Assembly (NCBI GenBank): GCA_029449245.1
Contig: JANATF010000004.1
Span: 620,001-684,000 of the forward strand
Length of the DNA stretch: 64,000 nt
Source of the DNA: Mortierella alpina
Lineage: Eukaryota > Mortierellomycota > Mortierellomycetes > Mortierellales > Mortierellaceae
Direction: 5' to 3'
Below, in pieces: positions 54,849-64,000 of this stretch. Below the pieces are notes generated by a model. The model was given only the letters and a program-made list of their open reading frames with translations, was not told the origin of the DNA and made no database searches. How positions within the stretch are numbered: the stretch's first letter is position 1; the number at the start of each line of letters is the position of its first letter. Position numbers and translations under genes: made by a program.

Positions 54849-55773
54849 GGAAGAACATACATGCACTCGGATGTGTATCTGTGTATACACGCCCCTCAGT
54901 GTATATAATTTTTTCTTAGGTGAAAAGATACATACACGGGGGTGTGCATGGCTGAACACACAGGGGGGTGTATGGAAGCGTGTCCTGTGAAAACCCTTTT
55001 AGATACACACCTCCCCTACTTTGTTTTTCATGAAAATGGTGATGAAATGCGACTCGAGGGTGGTATGAATGCCTAAGCAGCGCGTTATATGGGTTTGGAT
55101 CCCTAGGCAATGGCTTCATCTTATATTACCATAGCTCTCCACTGTCTCCTCTGTCACGGCCACGGTTTTCATAAATCAAAGATTCACGGTAATTGCTCCT
55201 AATGTTCTGCGTCACTTGTGTCTTTTCCCACAGTCCTACGCGAAGAGTGACGGTATGATTGGCATGACACGGGAGCTCGTAGCTACCAGCAAGAATATCA
55301 ATCAACCTTGCTTTTGGTCACCGTTTCGCTTTCAGGCTGGTCTGTTGTGGATCAATGGATGTATTACAGCACTTCAATGGCTGGTTGATTGGCGCTCCAC
55401 ATCAATTTCAAGCGCAGGATGTCATGGAGAAAGGAAAATCAATCTCACTCATGGAGTTATTGCTCTCTACAATAATACTCTTGCCATTCTAAACCTATGT
55501 GAGAGTCGTTCGGGCTCTTATTCACAAGGATAGCCGGCATAGCCATTATCAATACATGGAGGCATGCTTTGGGCGAAAAAAGGGTAGAGGTAGGAGTAGG
55601 GGTGTGTATCTAAAGGGGTTTTCTCAGGACACGCTTCCATACACACCCCAGTGTATTCAGCCATACACATCCCTGTGCATCCAGGTTTTCCGTGTTGCAT
55701 ACACCCGACATGAACATATAAACACGCCCCCGTGTATATATAGATACACACCCGTGTGTATATATGTTGTTCC
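54849..55773 (+). mobile_element. 925-bp non-autonomous Mutator-like DNA element (MITE), copy 2, beside tRNA-Asp
   Basis: Reverse-orientation copy of 18488-19411. By eye the interiors differ at about three positions, including a T insertion near 55182 that shortens the interior frame. The ends GGAAGAACATA and (opposite strand) GGAACAACATA are imperfect inverted repeats. The duplication here is 8 bp (TGTGAGGA) and unrelated to that of copy 1, so the two are independent insertions rather than parts of one duplicated block. The GGAAGAACATA end faces the tRNA, as in copy 1. It encodes no transposase. Confidence 0.88.
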
Positions 55774-55781
55774 TGTGAGGA
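55774..55781 (+). repeat. Target-site duplication, element copy 2, right
   Basis: Exact match to the left 8-bp duplication at 54841-54848. Confidence 0.85.
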
Positions 55782-57349
55782 AGCGCGCTGTTGTTGTCTC
55801 GGTGATCGAGCTGTCTCTGTAGCACAGTTAATCCTGGGATCCGATCTTGGTTTTTAATCTATCGAGTCAGGGAGAGCAATTGGGTTATACAGCGAAGGCG
55901 TCCTGAAGAAGTCGAGGCGCCAGAGAAAAATCTGTAGCTGCCTATTCTCTGTAGTCTGTACTGTCTGCAATTACACCGTGGAATAGGTTCGAGGGTACTC
56001 CTCACATATACAGAGGCGTTTCTCCACACGCGGTTCATGCATATACCAGACACTTCAGTCCCTTGGCTGGACTGAAACGTGTGGTAACAGCATACGGATG
56101 CAGAAGTGATCAGTTCGATACACAGATAGGTATTGAGCATAACGTTGTCGACAAGAACGTTCCTAACCTAACCTTGAGCATCAATCACAGAGAAAAAAAA
56201 GAAAAAAGAAGACTTTTGAGAGGTGTAGAAGTAGGTCGAGGTTACCTATTGATCCCTGTTCTTATCTGCTGTACACGACTACGATCACAGAGAGCAACAT
56301 CCCGCTTGAGAAAAAGAAATCCCACAGAAAACATGAGTCTCAGGTACATCGGTGAGAAATAAGGAGAGAGCCCACTTGTCCAAGTTCATACTTGAACATT
56401 AATTCTAGAGCATGAGATGCTCTCAAAAAATGATGATTGACCACGGTGGATTGTTCGTCCTAGGTCCTGTTTTTTGTCGCACTAGTCTAACCTGTTCGTA
56501 TAGTCGAGTTGCACCATTGCACTGTACTTGGATGAAGAGTGTGTTTCCAACACCAAGTAGCGAGTCTGACATGGATCGTTCCCCTCGTTGCGACGGTGAT
56601 GTGGTATGTGATCGACCACTTTCTCCTTGCAGCGCGGTATGAGACCGCCTTGTTGATGTTTGATGGTGAGCCAGTCTTGGTGCGTTGAAGGTTTGCCGCC
56701 GACGCTTGGGCCTTGAAAACCTTTGCAGAGTATCGCCACCGTAGGTGGTTGTGGAAGCTGTAGCTGGTCTGCTATTGGGTTGCATGTTGATGTATTCTGC
56801 TTCGACCCAGGCGACAATCCTGGACAGTCTTAGGATCAACCTGTGCAACGCAGGCAACGTCTCTACTACGGCGCACTACGATGCAGGTGGTGAAGTTGCC
56901 CAGTTTATGCATCGAACAATTGGGCAAAGCGCAAGCGTCGATCATGGCGCGGTACCTCTGCCGCTTGGGCACTTTGGTGGCGACGGTGAAGGAGGCTTTA
57001 GCGTCTGCCAAGGGGTCCGCCATGGTGTCTGAGGACGGAGCACAGAGTTCAGAAATAGAATAAGAGTCGACTTCCCAGGTGCCATGTCAAATTATTGACT
57101 TACCATAGTCAATAAAAACTATATAAGAGTTGCGCCAGTTGGTACAACCCGTTCTTCATCCTTTCATCATCTCGAGGTTCATCCATTCCTCCATTCCTCC
57201 ATTCTCTCGTCTCCCATTCGCTTGAGGACCTCAATCGCCTTACATTTTATCCCTCCTCTTCACCTTGTGCCTCTCTCTCGCTCTCTCTCTCTTTCGCTCG
57301 CTTCTTTGGTTCAACCCAGAAAACCCACCCTTGTTATCCTTCAACGGTC
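55782..57349. other. Gene-poor region between element copy 2 and METTL24-like gene
   Basis: No confident gene. A minus-strand frame (57023-56772, 83 codons) starts 'MADPLADAKASFTVATKVP' with coding-like codon use, and a following frame has 'IVAWVEAEYINMQPN', so a small spliced gene diverging from the METTL24-like gene is possible. I could not find splice sites of matching phase. A TATA box lies at 57120. A C/T-rich leader precedes 57350. Confidence 0.4.
57120..57127 (+). promoter_or_regulatory. TATA box of the METTL24-like gene
   Basis: TATATAAG sits 230 nt before the start codon and is followed by a CTC-rich leader. Inferred from sequence and position. Confidence 0.5.
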
Positions 57350-58679
57350 ATGACTGCAACTATCCGTGATATCGCCCGTGCCGCAACCAAGCCAAGGTTC
57401 ATTGCCGCCTTTGCCCTTGTGGTCCTCGTTGGGTTCACTCTCTTCCACAGGGAGACGCTCTACGTCATAGGTTCCAAGTACAATAACGGTGACAACCTGG
57501 GCCGGCCCAAGGCTGCCGACGGCGTTGTCACCCGAGGCGAGACGGTTGCCGATCGCTTGGTTCGGTCAGAAAAACTCTACCAAGAGAACATTGCCAACCG
57601 TGAAGCATTCCTCAAAGAGAGTGGCTATGGAACCAGGTAAGCGTAACCGCAGCCTTTGCTTTGGTTATTCTGGAACTCAAACAAGGGTGGAGAGGAATGA
57701 GATGCGCCAGCAGTAAGCTTACATGTTTCACACACACGTTTTTTTTTTTGTTTTGGATCCAATAGTTCGTGGTCGCCATGGGGTCCTAGGGCCAAGGAGA
57801 TGATGCCTTGGTGGTGGTACTTCCAGCCTGCCTTCAACTGCCCTCACGAGCTCGAGCGTGTGGGTCGTTTCAACGATGGTGGAAAGGTTCGGGGATGAAT
57901 ATATTTTTCCTTTCTCGGTTCCCTCTCCTTTTTTTTATTGCCAGCTGCACTAGGAATCTCACCCTCTATCATTTTCCCTCTTTCTTTAATGACTAGTGGG
58001 TTTGTGGCATGAGTCTCCTGGGCAAGGAAAAGGACAAGAAGTGCATTATTTACTCGATGGGTGTCTTTGACGACTCCTCGTTTGAAGCTGCATTGTTGGA
58101 CCGTACCAACTGTGAGGTGTTTGCATTTGATGGATCCGTCGAGGGAATTGCAGGTGGTAAGTCGCAAAAGGAAGGCATCCGAGGGGTACTCTATCGCCTG
58201 AAGAATTAGGTCCCTTGTACTCACCTTCAATATTCTGGATCATGTATGATTGTACAGATGCCAAGGGCAACCCCAGAATCCACTTCCAGAAGGTCTTTAT
58301 TGGTGATAGCGACAGGGTCGACGCACAAGGCAGCACTTGGAAGACCCTTCCTACCATCATGAAGGAATATGGTCATACATGGATCGATCTGCTCAAGGTC
58401 GATATCGAGGGCTATGAGTACCAGATGATGGATGATTTGATGAAGTTGTACAAGGATGTGTTGCCCTTCTCCCAGCTTCAGATCGAGTTCCACCTGAACG
58501 GTCAAGACGAATTTTTCCCCAAGTTCAAGGCTTGGTTCGAGAACCTCGAGAAGCATCACCTTCGCCCTTTCATGAACGAGGTGAACCTTGTCGCCTCTGT
58601 ACTCAATCCCGGCTACATGAACTGGATGGAATACAGCTTCATCAACACTGCAGGTGATCACAACCTGTTGCGCAATTAA
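57350..58679 (+). CDS. METTL24-like membrane-anchored methyltransferase-family protein
   Basis: Four exons (57350-57636, 57766-57886, 57997-58156, 58258-58679) give 329 residues. An N-terminal signal anchor ('FIAAFALVVLVGFTLF', about 19-34) is followed by the domain shared by METTL24-type proteins: 'MMPWWWYFQPAFNCPHE', 'GKWVCGM', 'CIIYSMGVFDDSSFE' and 'CEVFAFDGSV', then 'IDLLKVDIEGYEYQMMDDL' and 'QLQIEFHLNG'. 'KVDIEGYE' is the FkbM-like element of this group. The fold is that of SAM-dependent methyltransferases, but substrates are not established and activity is inferred. The layout suggests a Golgi or ER lumen enzyme. Phases 2, 0, 1 agree across introns. Confidence 0.85.
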
Positions 58680-59154
58680 AAGCGGAGGGCGAGGGGAGGG
58701 CGAGGGAGCAAAGAACCGTTTGTCTCCTTGTTAGCTGTTTGAGAGGATGAGGGTTTATACCGATACACAGTGTAGCTGTAGCTGTTTCGTTTTTGTTTTT
58801 CTATTTGCCATTTTGACCAGCGTTATACATAAAGCAACCATCGCAACATACCTCTGCAAAACGCGTTTTGCCGACGGTGTGAGAGGATATATCTTTTTTT
58901 TCTTTTTCTTTTACAATGGACCCATCGAAAAAATTTGGCATTGACGGCGTGACATCAGGTGCAACAAACAGAGGCTCTCTCTCGCTCTCTCCTCTCTCTC
59001 GCGAGGAGTGGGATAGAATTTATGCATGTCGTGTCCTGTAGCCCTCATTTTCATATTTAGAGAGCACCCTCAGTTTATTGCCAGATATACGCCGACGATC
59101 TCGACACAGGCAGACCTAGACCAAGCATGAGGGCGGTGCAACAGCTGATGTTCC
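58680..59154. other. Convergent intergenic region
   Basis: Between the stops of the METTL24-like and Aurora genes. It contains a CTCTCTCGC-type simple repeat at about 58976-59003. No gene is seen. Confidence 0.55.
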
Positions 59155-61280
59155 CTAGGATGGTCGGTTACTGCTATTACCACCGTTGCTGCTGCTTCCA
59201 CCAGCGCCATTGTGCCGTGTAATCCAGGGATGAAGCAGCACACGCTCCAATGCCAGTCGTCTATCTGGATCTCGCTGCAACAGCTACAGGCATGCAAAAG
59301 CGTTTTTTTTTTGGGAAGCCAACATCAGTACTTCATTTCATCCCAACTCGGGAAACAAACATGATCCGCGTGAACGAGACCCCATCTGTACAAAAGACAC
59401 GCCATCATTCTTTACCTTAGTAATGAGATCCCTTGCCTCACTGCTAACATGATCCGGGAAGAAGAGCTCTCCTGCGGCGATCAGCTTGTATGTCCCGTCC
59501 CGACCTCCTTCCAAATCTTCAAATGGTGGCTTCCCCACCAGAAACTCATAGCACAAGATTCCCAAGGACCATTGATCAATATGCTTGGTGTGATAACGCC
59601 CCTCGACAATCTCTGGAGGCAAGTAGTCCAGCGTCCCACAAAATGTCGACCGTCGAGAGGTCGCTGGAGTGTGGATCGACCAGCCAAAGTCGGAAATCTT
59701 GAGTTCCCCATCGAGGCCGACCAAAATATTTTCAGGTTTGATGTCTCGGTGAATGACATTTTTACGATGCAGGTACGACAATGCCGTTGTAAGCTGATAT
59801 ATATACTATGACAAGCAACAGAAAACAACACTGGATTTTTTAGACAGGTGTCAAAATGTCGGCCTTTGTTAGGATGTCATATGTTTCATCATCGTACCTT
59901 GGAGGACTGAGACTCTGAAAACTTCTCGACCTTCCTTAGCTTCTTGTACAACTCGCCAAGCGGAGCATACTCAAGTACAAGGTATACTTTGGTCTTGTCA
60001 TGAAAGAATGTATCCAATCGCAGAATATGCTTGTGCCTATACAAGATTCAGAAAAAAAAACACATCGTTTTCATCAGATGCGTTGTCCCAGGGAAGGTGT
60101 CTTGTTTCCCGCATGGATTTGGCAAACATATCCTACTTACTTCAGGTTCGATTGGATATCGATCTCGCGACGTAGTTGGTGCTCCATGTTGGCTTTCATC
60201 AGGTCTGCCTTATAAATCACCTTCATGGCCACCACAAAACCAGATTGCCGCTCCCGCATCAGGTAGACTTGTCCAAATTGTCCTTTGCCCAATGGTCGAG
60301 CTAGCTCAAAGTCATCGAGGCACCATTCTCGAGTCACAAGCGACTTTCTATTTGAATCCAATACGTTTTTTTTTTTTTTGCTCAGGTTAGCCAGCGTCCC
60401 AATTGTACAATCTCCCCTTCTTCATTAGCATGCATCCGGATACGTACGGGATCAGAGAAGTTTGTTCCGTGTCTCCGTTCACTGATGTCCTTGACTGTGC
60501 TTTCATTTCCGACAGAACCAACGACCGACTGTAGGGATGATGTCGTGGTGAGCCTCCTATGGGCGGCGGCATCATTTTGCTCGGGTTGCCGTCCTCCTTG
60601 CCTCTACTCACAATGCTGCCACTACTAGTACTATTGCCGTTATGGCTGTTATGGTTGTTAATACCGCCGTTGTTATCACTGGGGTTGGCATTATTTCCGA
60701 CGCGAGTAGAATTGTTGTTATTGCTTTTGCTGTTGCCACCTCCGACAGCTCCACCTAGTCCAACAACATGTGCAGCGACAGACGACGGCGCGCCGCCTCC
60801 CATTTTCGCATATCGACTTCCACCTATTGGGTTTCCTGACCCGACACGGTTGATGAGTCCGCTAAATATGCCTGCAATTGTTCCTGATGGCGCCGCTCCT
60901 CCGCCTTTGCTGTTGTCCTCTGAACCTGCAGAAGCACTTGGCAATGTTGTTATAGTTGTCGTCGATGTTGTTGTAGATGCTGACGTTGTTGTTGAGGTCG
61001 CAGTCTTGGATAGAGACGCCATCGCGCCCGAACTGTTGGATTTTGGCATCGTTTTTGTCGTCTGTCCATTCAAAAGAGTCATACTCTGCTGCTTTGACAA
61101 GACTACAGACGGTGCTGAAGACGTTGCTGCCACAGTGGTGGAAGAGAGTGCGGCTGTGGTGGAGGCGGTGTCCTGTCGCTGGTTCTCATACTGTGCATAA
61201 TCCGCTTCCATATCCAGCTTGAACAGCGGTTTCCGCGGCACGCCAAGGTGAGAGGCTCGTTCCAGTGATGGTCGGGACAT
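59155..61280 (-). CDS. Aurora-family mitotic kinase with long low-complexity N-terminus
   Basis: Five exons (61280-60448, 60347-60141, 60036-59898, 59805-59416, 59283-59155) give 565 residues. The kinase domain (about 288-550) is complete: glycine loop '[10 protein letters not shown]', Lys in 'VVAMKVIYK', '[12 protein letters not shown]', 'ISDFGWSIH', the activation-loop Thr in '[15 protein letters not shown]', and the '[13 protein letters not shown]' helix. 'FGWSVH'-type sequence after DFG and '[10 protein letters not shown]' identify the Aurora/Ipl1 family, which controls chromosome alignment and cytokinesis with INCENP. The N-terminal 277 residues are Ser/Thr/Asn/Gly-rich and much longer than in yeast Ipl1. 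The start [13 protein letters not shown] is the first Met of the coding-like part. Phases 2, 2, 0, 0 fit. Confidence 0.93.
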
Positions 61281-61934
61281 GGCGAATATGCCAGTGTGTA
61301 TCCGCTGTTGGTGAATGGAGAATTCTGTTGCTGTTGCAGCGTTGCTTGTCAAATGACGCGCGCCTTTATTGTGGTTCCGAGCCCTGTTGATTTGTTGAGA
61401 TTGCTGGCACGGTGTACCGAAGCTATCAATCATAATACACCGAAGCCTGTTAATTTTCTGGGTGCAGAGAGATGGCTGCAATGCACGGTTACACACCAGC
61501 TGAGAAAATACCAGGTTGAGATCGAAGAGGATGGGCGGCGGGATCGAGAGAAAACTGCTCGTGTAGGTGAAGTCGCAGTTGTTTGATTGGCTTTGTTGAC
61601 GCTGGCGACAGGATGGCAGAATGAGAGTGCACGGATGGACAGGAACTGTTGGCCTCTGCGTGGGTATATGGGCTCGAGCTGAAGGTATAGAAGACAGAGG
61701 AAAGCAAGAGGTGGATGAAAGGGGCGAGGGCCAACAAGGAATGCGAAGGGAGCGTGGAGAGAGAGACAGAGAGAGAAAGAGTCCGCGAAAAAGAAAAGTG
61801 CCAGCCAGGCACCCATGAGATATGAACGTGAGCTGTCACGTGGTTTATTGGTTTCCTCAATTTTCGCTTTTGGCGGCATTGGTATCGGCGAGGTGATATT
61901 TGTGGTTGGTGGTGTTGAACCAAGGAATGGCAGC
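61281..61934. other. Intergenic/promoter region of Aurora
   Basis: About 650 bp upstream of the Aurora gene and downstream of the complex I subunit, both minus strand. It is A/G-rich on the plus strand (about 61740-61800), giving a C/T-rich leader for Aurora. Open frames here lack domains. Confidence 0.5.
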
Positions 61935-63131
61935 TTAAGAACGAGTACGCAGGATGTTCAGAGTGAAAGGTAGAAGAATAGTCAGCATCTTGGCTAATCT
62001 TCCAGAGGAAGCATAACTACGCGCTTGTTCAACGATGAAAAACAAAACAAGACAATAGCCATCTCTGCATGTATCGCAGAGTACACTTACAAAACTTGGT
62101 AGCGGCGTACTTGGAGTTTCTGGCAGAGGCAGCCTGAGCAGCCTCATCCATCGTTGGCTCGCCATAAGCAGGAAGACCGGCAGCAGCGCGCGCAGCCATC
62201 TCCTCGCGGTCCTTGATTTGCTCCCTGGCGTTCTCCTCCCAGCCCCAGAAGCGCACTTGAACATTTCAAATTGTAGTAAGGGTCGTCAGTCAAGATGTCA
62301 TCCTCTTCCTGACCACAACGTTACAAAGCGTATTAGCTGTGAGTGGGGAAAAATGCACTTACAGCTTGACTTCTGGTAAGAGTAGAGGAAACCGCCCATG
62401 AAGCCCACGGCAGTAGCGACACCCAAAGCGACGTTGATTCCCTTGGGTCCTGCAGCAGGGCGAACGCGTTCTATACAAGGCGTGCCAAGAAATCAAGTTA
62501 ATGACAAAGTCGTATCTGTGCAGTGTGCATAGCGATCCCAAGCTTCAGTCCTGTACAGTGCAGCCGTGCAGCCGTGCAGTCGTGCAGTCGTGTAGTCGTG
62601 CCTCGATTCAGTGCCCACGCAACTGGGGGCCATAAAAAGTCTCGAAAGTCGGCGCTTGGGCGATCAGAACTCCTTAGCCGCGCATAGCAACATAAAGGAC
62701 GTTCCTGAGTCTGATCAACTGATGGTGGGTTCACAAATAAGAGTCGCCAATGCGAACAAGCTGTCTGTTCCTGCTTACAGGAGCGAATCCCTCGGGTCAT
62801 CAGTATGTAAATCCTGCTTCGGAGATCAATCCCGAGGATTGAGAACAAGTTGCCACAAGCTCGAAATTCGTTGCCCGAGGGTGTCCTTGCTAGGTCCATC
62901 CTGTACACCAACCCCAGCAGGCTTCCTCTGAAAAACAGACTAGTGCGATCAGATCGGTTGTGATGGTGGTGATCCATTACCAAGAGCCAGCAAGACGGCA
63001 GGTGCTCCGACGGTCAGACCGCCCCAGGCAGCGACATCGGATCCGCGCATGTAGCGGACCACGCGGGTGAAGTGAGGATCCGAGTCGATGACAGGGTGCT
63101 CTGTCCTGACGTATTGCTCTGCAGAAGACAT
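61935..63131 (-). CDS. NADH:ubiquinone oxidoreductase 21 kDa (NUXM-type) subunit
   Basis: Four exons (63131-62981, 62470-62363, 62255-62091, 61993-61935) give 160 residues, the usual size of this complex I accessory subunit. The N-terminus reads 'DSDPHFTRVVRYMRGSD', a hallmark of the fungal 21 kDa subunit family, followed by 'AAWGGLTVGAPAVLLAL' and a second helix 'NVALGVATAVGFMGGFLYSY'. After the third exon junction comes 'SLRFWGWEENAREQIKD', which matches the family's conserved 'RFxGWxENARE' stretch. The protein would sit in the mitochondrial inner membrane. The short last exon ends 'LTILLPFTLNI'. Acceptor choice for exons 3 and 4 was made by phase and family fit, so those two junctions are somewhat less certain. 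Confidence 0.85.
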
Positions 63132-63411
63132 GGTGTGGCGAGAGGGGGAGGGATGAGTAGCGAAGGAGGATGGAGAGAGTGGGGAGGAGTGGAAAGGACT
63201 GTTGGATGGAAAGCGCTTGGCCCTGATCTTTGCTCAGCTTTCCGGCAAATGACACAAGCCACCTCGAGGCAACCAACAACCCGCCTACACCTTCGTACTT
63301 CGAAGTGTTGTGTCCTCTCTCGAGCAAATCCGCCACATCGCAGCTGCTTCAGTGATGATATGTTTATACATTCGTTTATACGCCATGTCGGCTGTGCTTA
63401 TGTATCAGTAG

Positions 63412-64000
63412 CTAGTGTCGCGCAGCATCTAGCCTCTCCTTCTCCTCCGCAATAGCAAGGAGCGCGTCAAAGTCCGAGGACCGCTCACACATTGACCGGA
63501 ACAAGCTGTCCTCCTTCTTCATCAACGTCAATGGCTTATCAAACTCGGCCACCTCACCAGCATTCATCACTAGCACTCTGTCAAAGTCCGCAATCGTCCT
63601 GATCCTGTGAGCGATCGTCAAAATCGTTGAGTTGGCCATCTCCTCGCGGATGGTTCCCTGAATCTTGAGATCCGTCTCAAAGTCGACACTAGCAGTCGCC
63701 TCGTCCATGACAATGATCTTTGACTGCCGGACAAGAGCGCGAGCCAGGGCGATGAGCTGCCTTTGACCCTGCGAAAAGTTGGATCCGTTTTCTTTCACCG
63801 GTGTATCCAGTGTGATCTTGGATGGGTCAAGTTCTCCTCCACTCTCGACCGACTCTGTCGCCCCACCCTTGATCGAGACTACTGGCGACTTGGATTTTGA
63901 AGAAGAATCCTCTGCTGCAGACGTAAAGGCGGGAATCTCGATACTATTACGCGAGCTGGCGATCCGCGACGTAGGCCTAGTCGCTGGGATCAAGTGACTC
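63412..64000 (-). CDS. ABC transporter, C-terminal nucleotide-binding domain (partial)
   Basis: The frame is open from the window edge to a stop at 63412, about 195 residues of the C-terminus. The signature motif appears as 'FSQGQRQLIALARALVRQ', Walker B as 'KIIVMDEATASVD', and the H-loop in 'ILTIAHRIRTI', with a D-loop in between and 'EFDKPLTLM' near the end. The short tail after the H-loop and the 'TASVDFETD' form match ABCC (MRP/Ycf1-like) second nucleotide-binding domains. A Ser/Gly-rich segment just before 'NFSQGQ' is unusually long for this region. Walker A and the membrane domains lie beyond the window. Confidence 0.85.
   Translation of the reverse strand, partial: SHLIPATRPTSRIASSRNSIEIPAFTSAAEDSSSKSKSPVVSIKGGATESVESGGELDPSKITLDTPVKENGSNFSQGQRQLIALARALVRQSKIIVMDEATASVDFETDLKIQGTIREEMANSTILTIAHRIRTIADFDRVLVMNAGEVAEFDKPLTLMKKEDSLFRSMCERSSDFDALLAIAEEKERLDAARH

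Noticed and set aside
60559-61200. 213-codon plus-strand frame opposite Aurora exon 1
   Set aside because: It is the antisense shadow of a low-complexity coding exon (Leu/Pro/Val runs mirror Ser/Asn/Gly codons).

Overview
The window is nuclear DNA of a filamentous fungus. Most genes are broken by several short GT-AG introns of roughly 50-150 bp, with a few longer than 500 bp. The spliced products include fungal or opisthokont housekeeping proteins (Prp3, Ubc13, MTHFR, a Kex2-type protease, an Erg25-type C4-methyl oxidase, the 21 kDa complex I subunit). The ADAM protease, the DAF-36/Neverland-like Rieske oxygenase, glucosylceramide synthase and the low-complexity-rich proteins suggest an early-diverging fungus, most likely Mortierellaceae. 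That placement is an inference from gene content; no sequence search was possible.

Layout. 1-793: CUE-domain ER protein (minus, cut by the window edge). 1.5-2.8 kb: an unrecognised spliced gene (plus). 3.0-5.9 kb: Asteroid/ASTE1-like nuclease (plus), convergent with Prp3 (minus, 5.9-8.0 kb). 8.3-10.7 kb: amidase (minus), divergent from a kexin (plus, 11.6-15.2 kb). 15.4-18.0 kb: a Rieske sterol-desaturase-like protein fused to many membrane helices (minus). 18.5-19.5 kb: a 924-bp transposable element beside tRNA-Thr. 21.0-24.2 kb: ADAM protease (plus). 24.5-26.2 kb: alcohol-acetyltransferase-like protein (plus). 26.7-31.1 kb: two tandem FAD monooxygenases (plus). 31.5-34.6 kb: MTHFR (minus). 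35.5-37.0 kb: Erg25-like oxidase (plus), convergent with ceramide glucosyltransferase (minus, 37.2-40.4 kb). 40.5-44.4 kb: gene-poor stretch with decayed coding sequence. 44.5-46.8 kb: secreted/type I membrane protein. 48.9-50.7 kb: GT32-like glycosyltransferase. 50.9-51.9 kb: Ubc13 (minus). 53.0-54.5 kb: MOSC protein. 54.7-55.8 kb: tRNA-Asp plus a second, nearly identical transposable element. 57.35-58.7 kb: METTL24-like protein. 59.2-61.3 kb: Aurora kinase (minus). 61.9-63.1 kb: complex I 21 kDa subunit (minus). 63.4-64.0 kb: end of an ABC transporter (minus).

The strongest unusual signal is the pair of 924/925-bp elements. They differ at only a few positions in the interior I compared and have different target-site duplications (9 and 8 bp). 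Each sits exactly 37 nt past the 3' end of a different tRNA gene, with the same terminus facing the tRNA. This looks like a Mutator-like non-autonomous DNA transposon that targets tRNA gene 3' flanks. Three membrane-lipid genes (Rieske oxygenase, Erg25, ceramide glucosyltransferase) lie within 25 kb but are transcribed separately.

Exon models were built by hand from reading frame, splice-site sequence and phase. They are predictions without transcript support.
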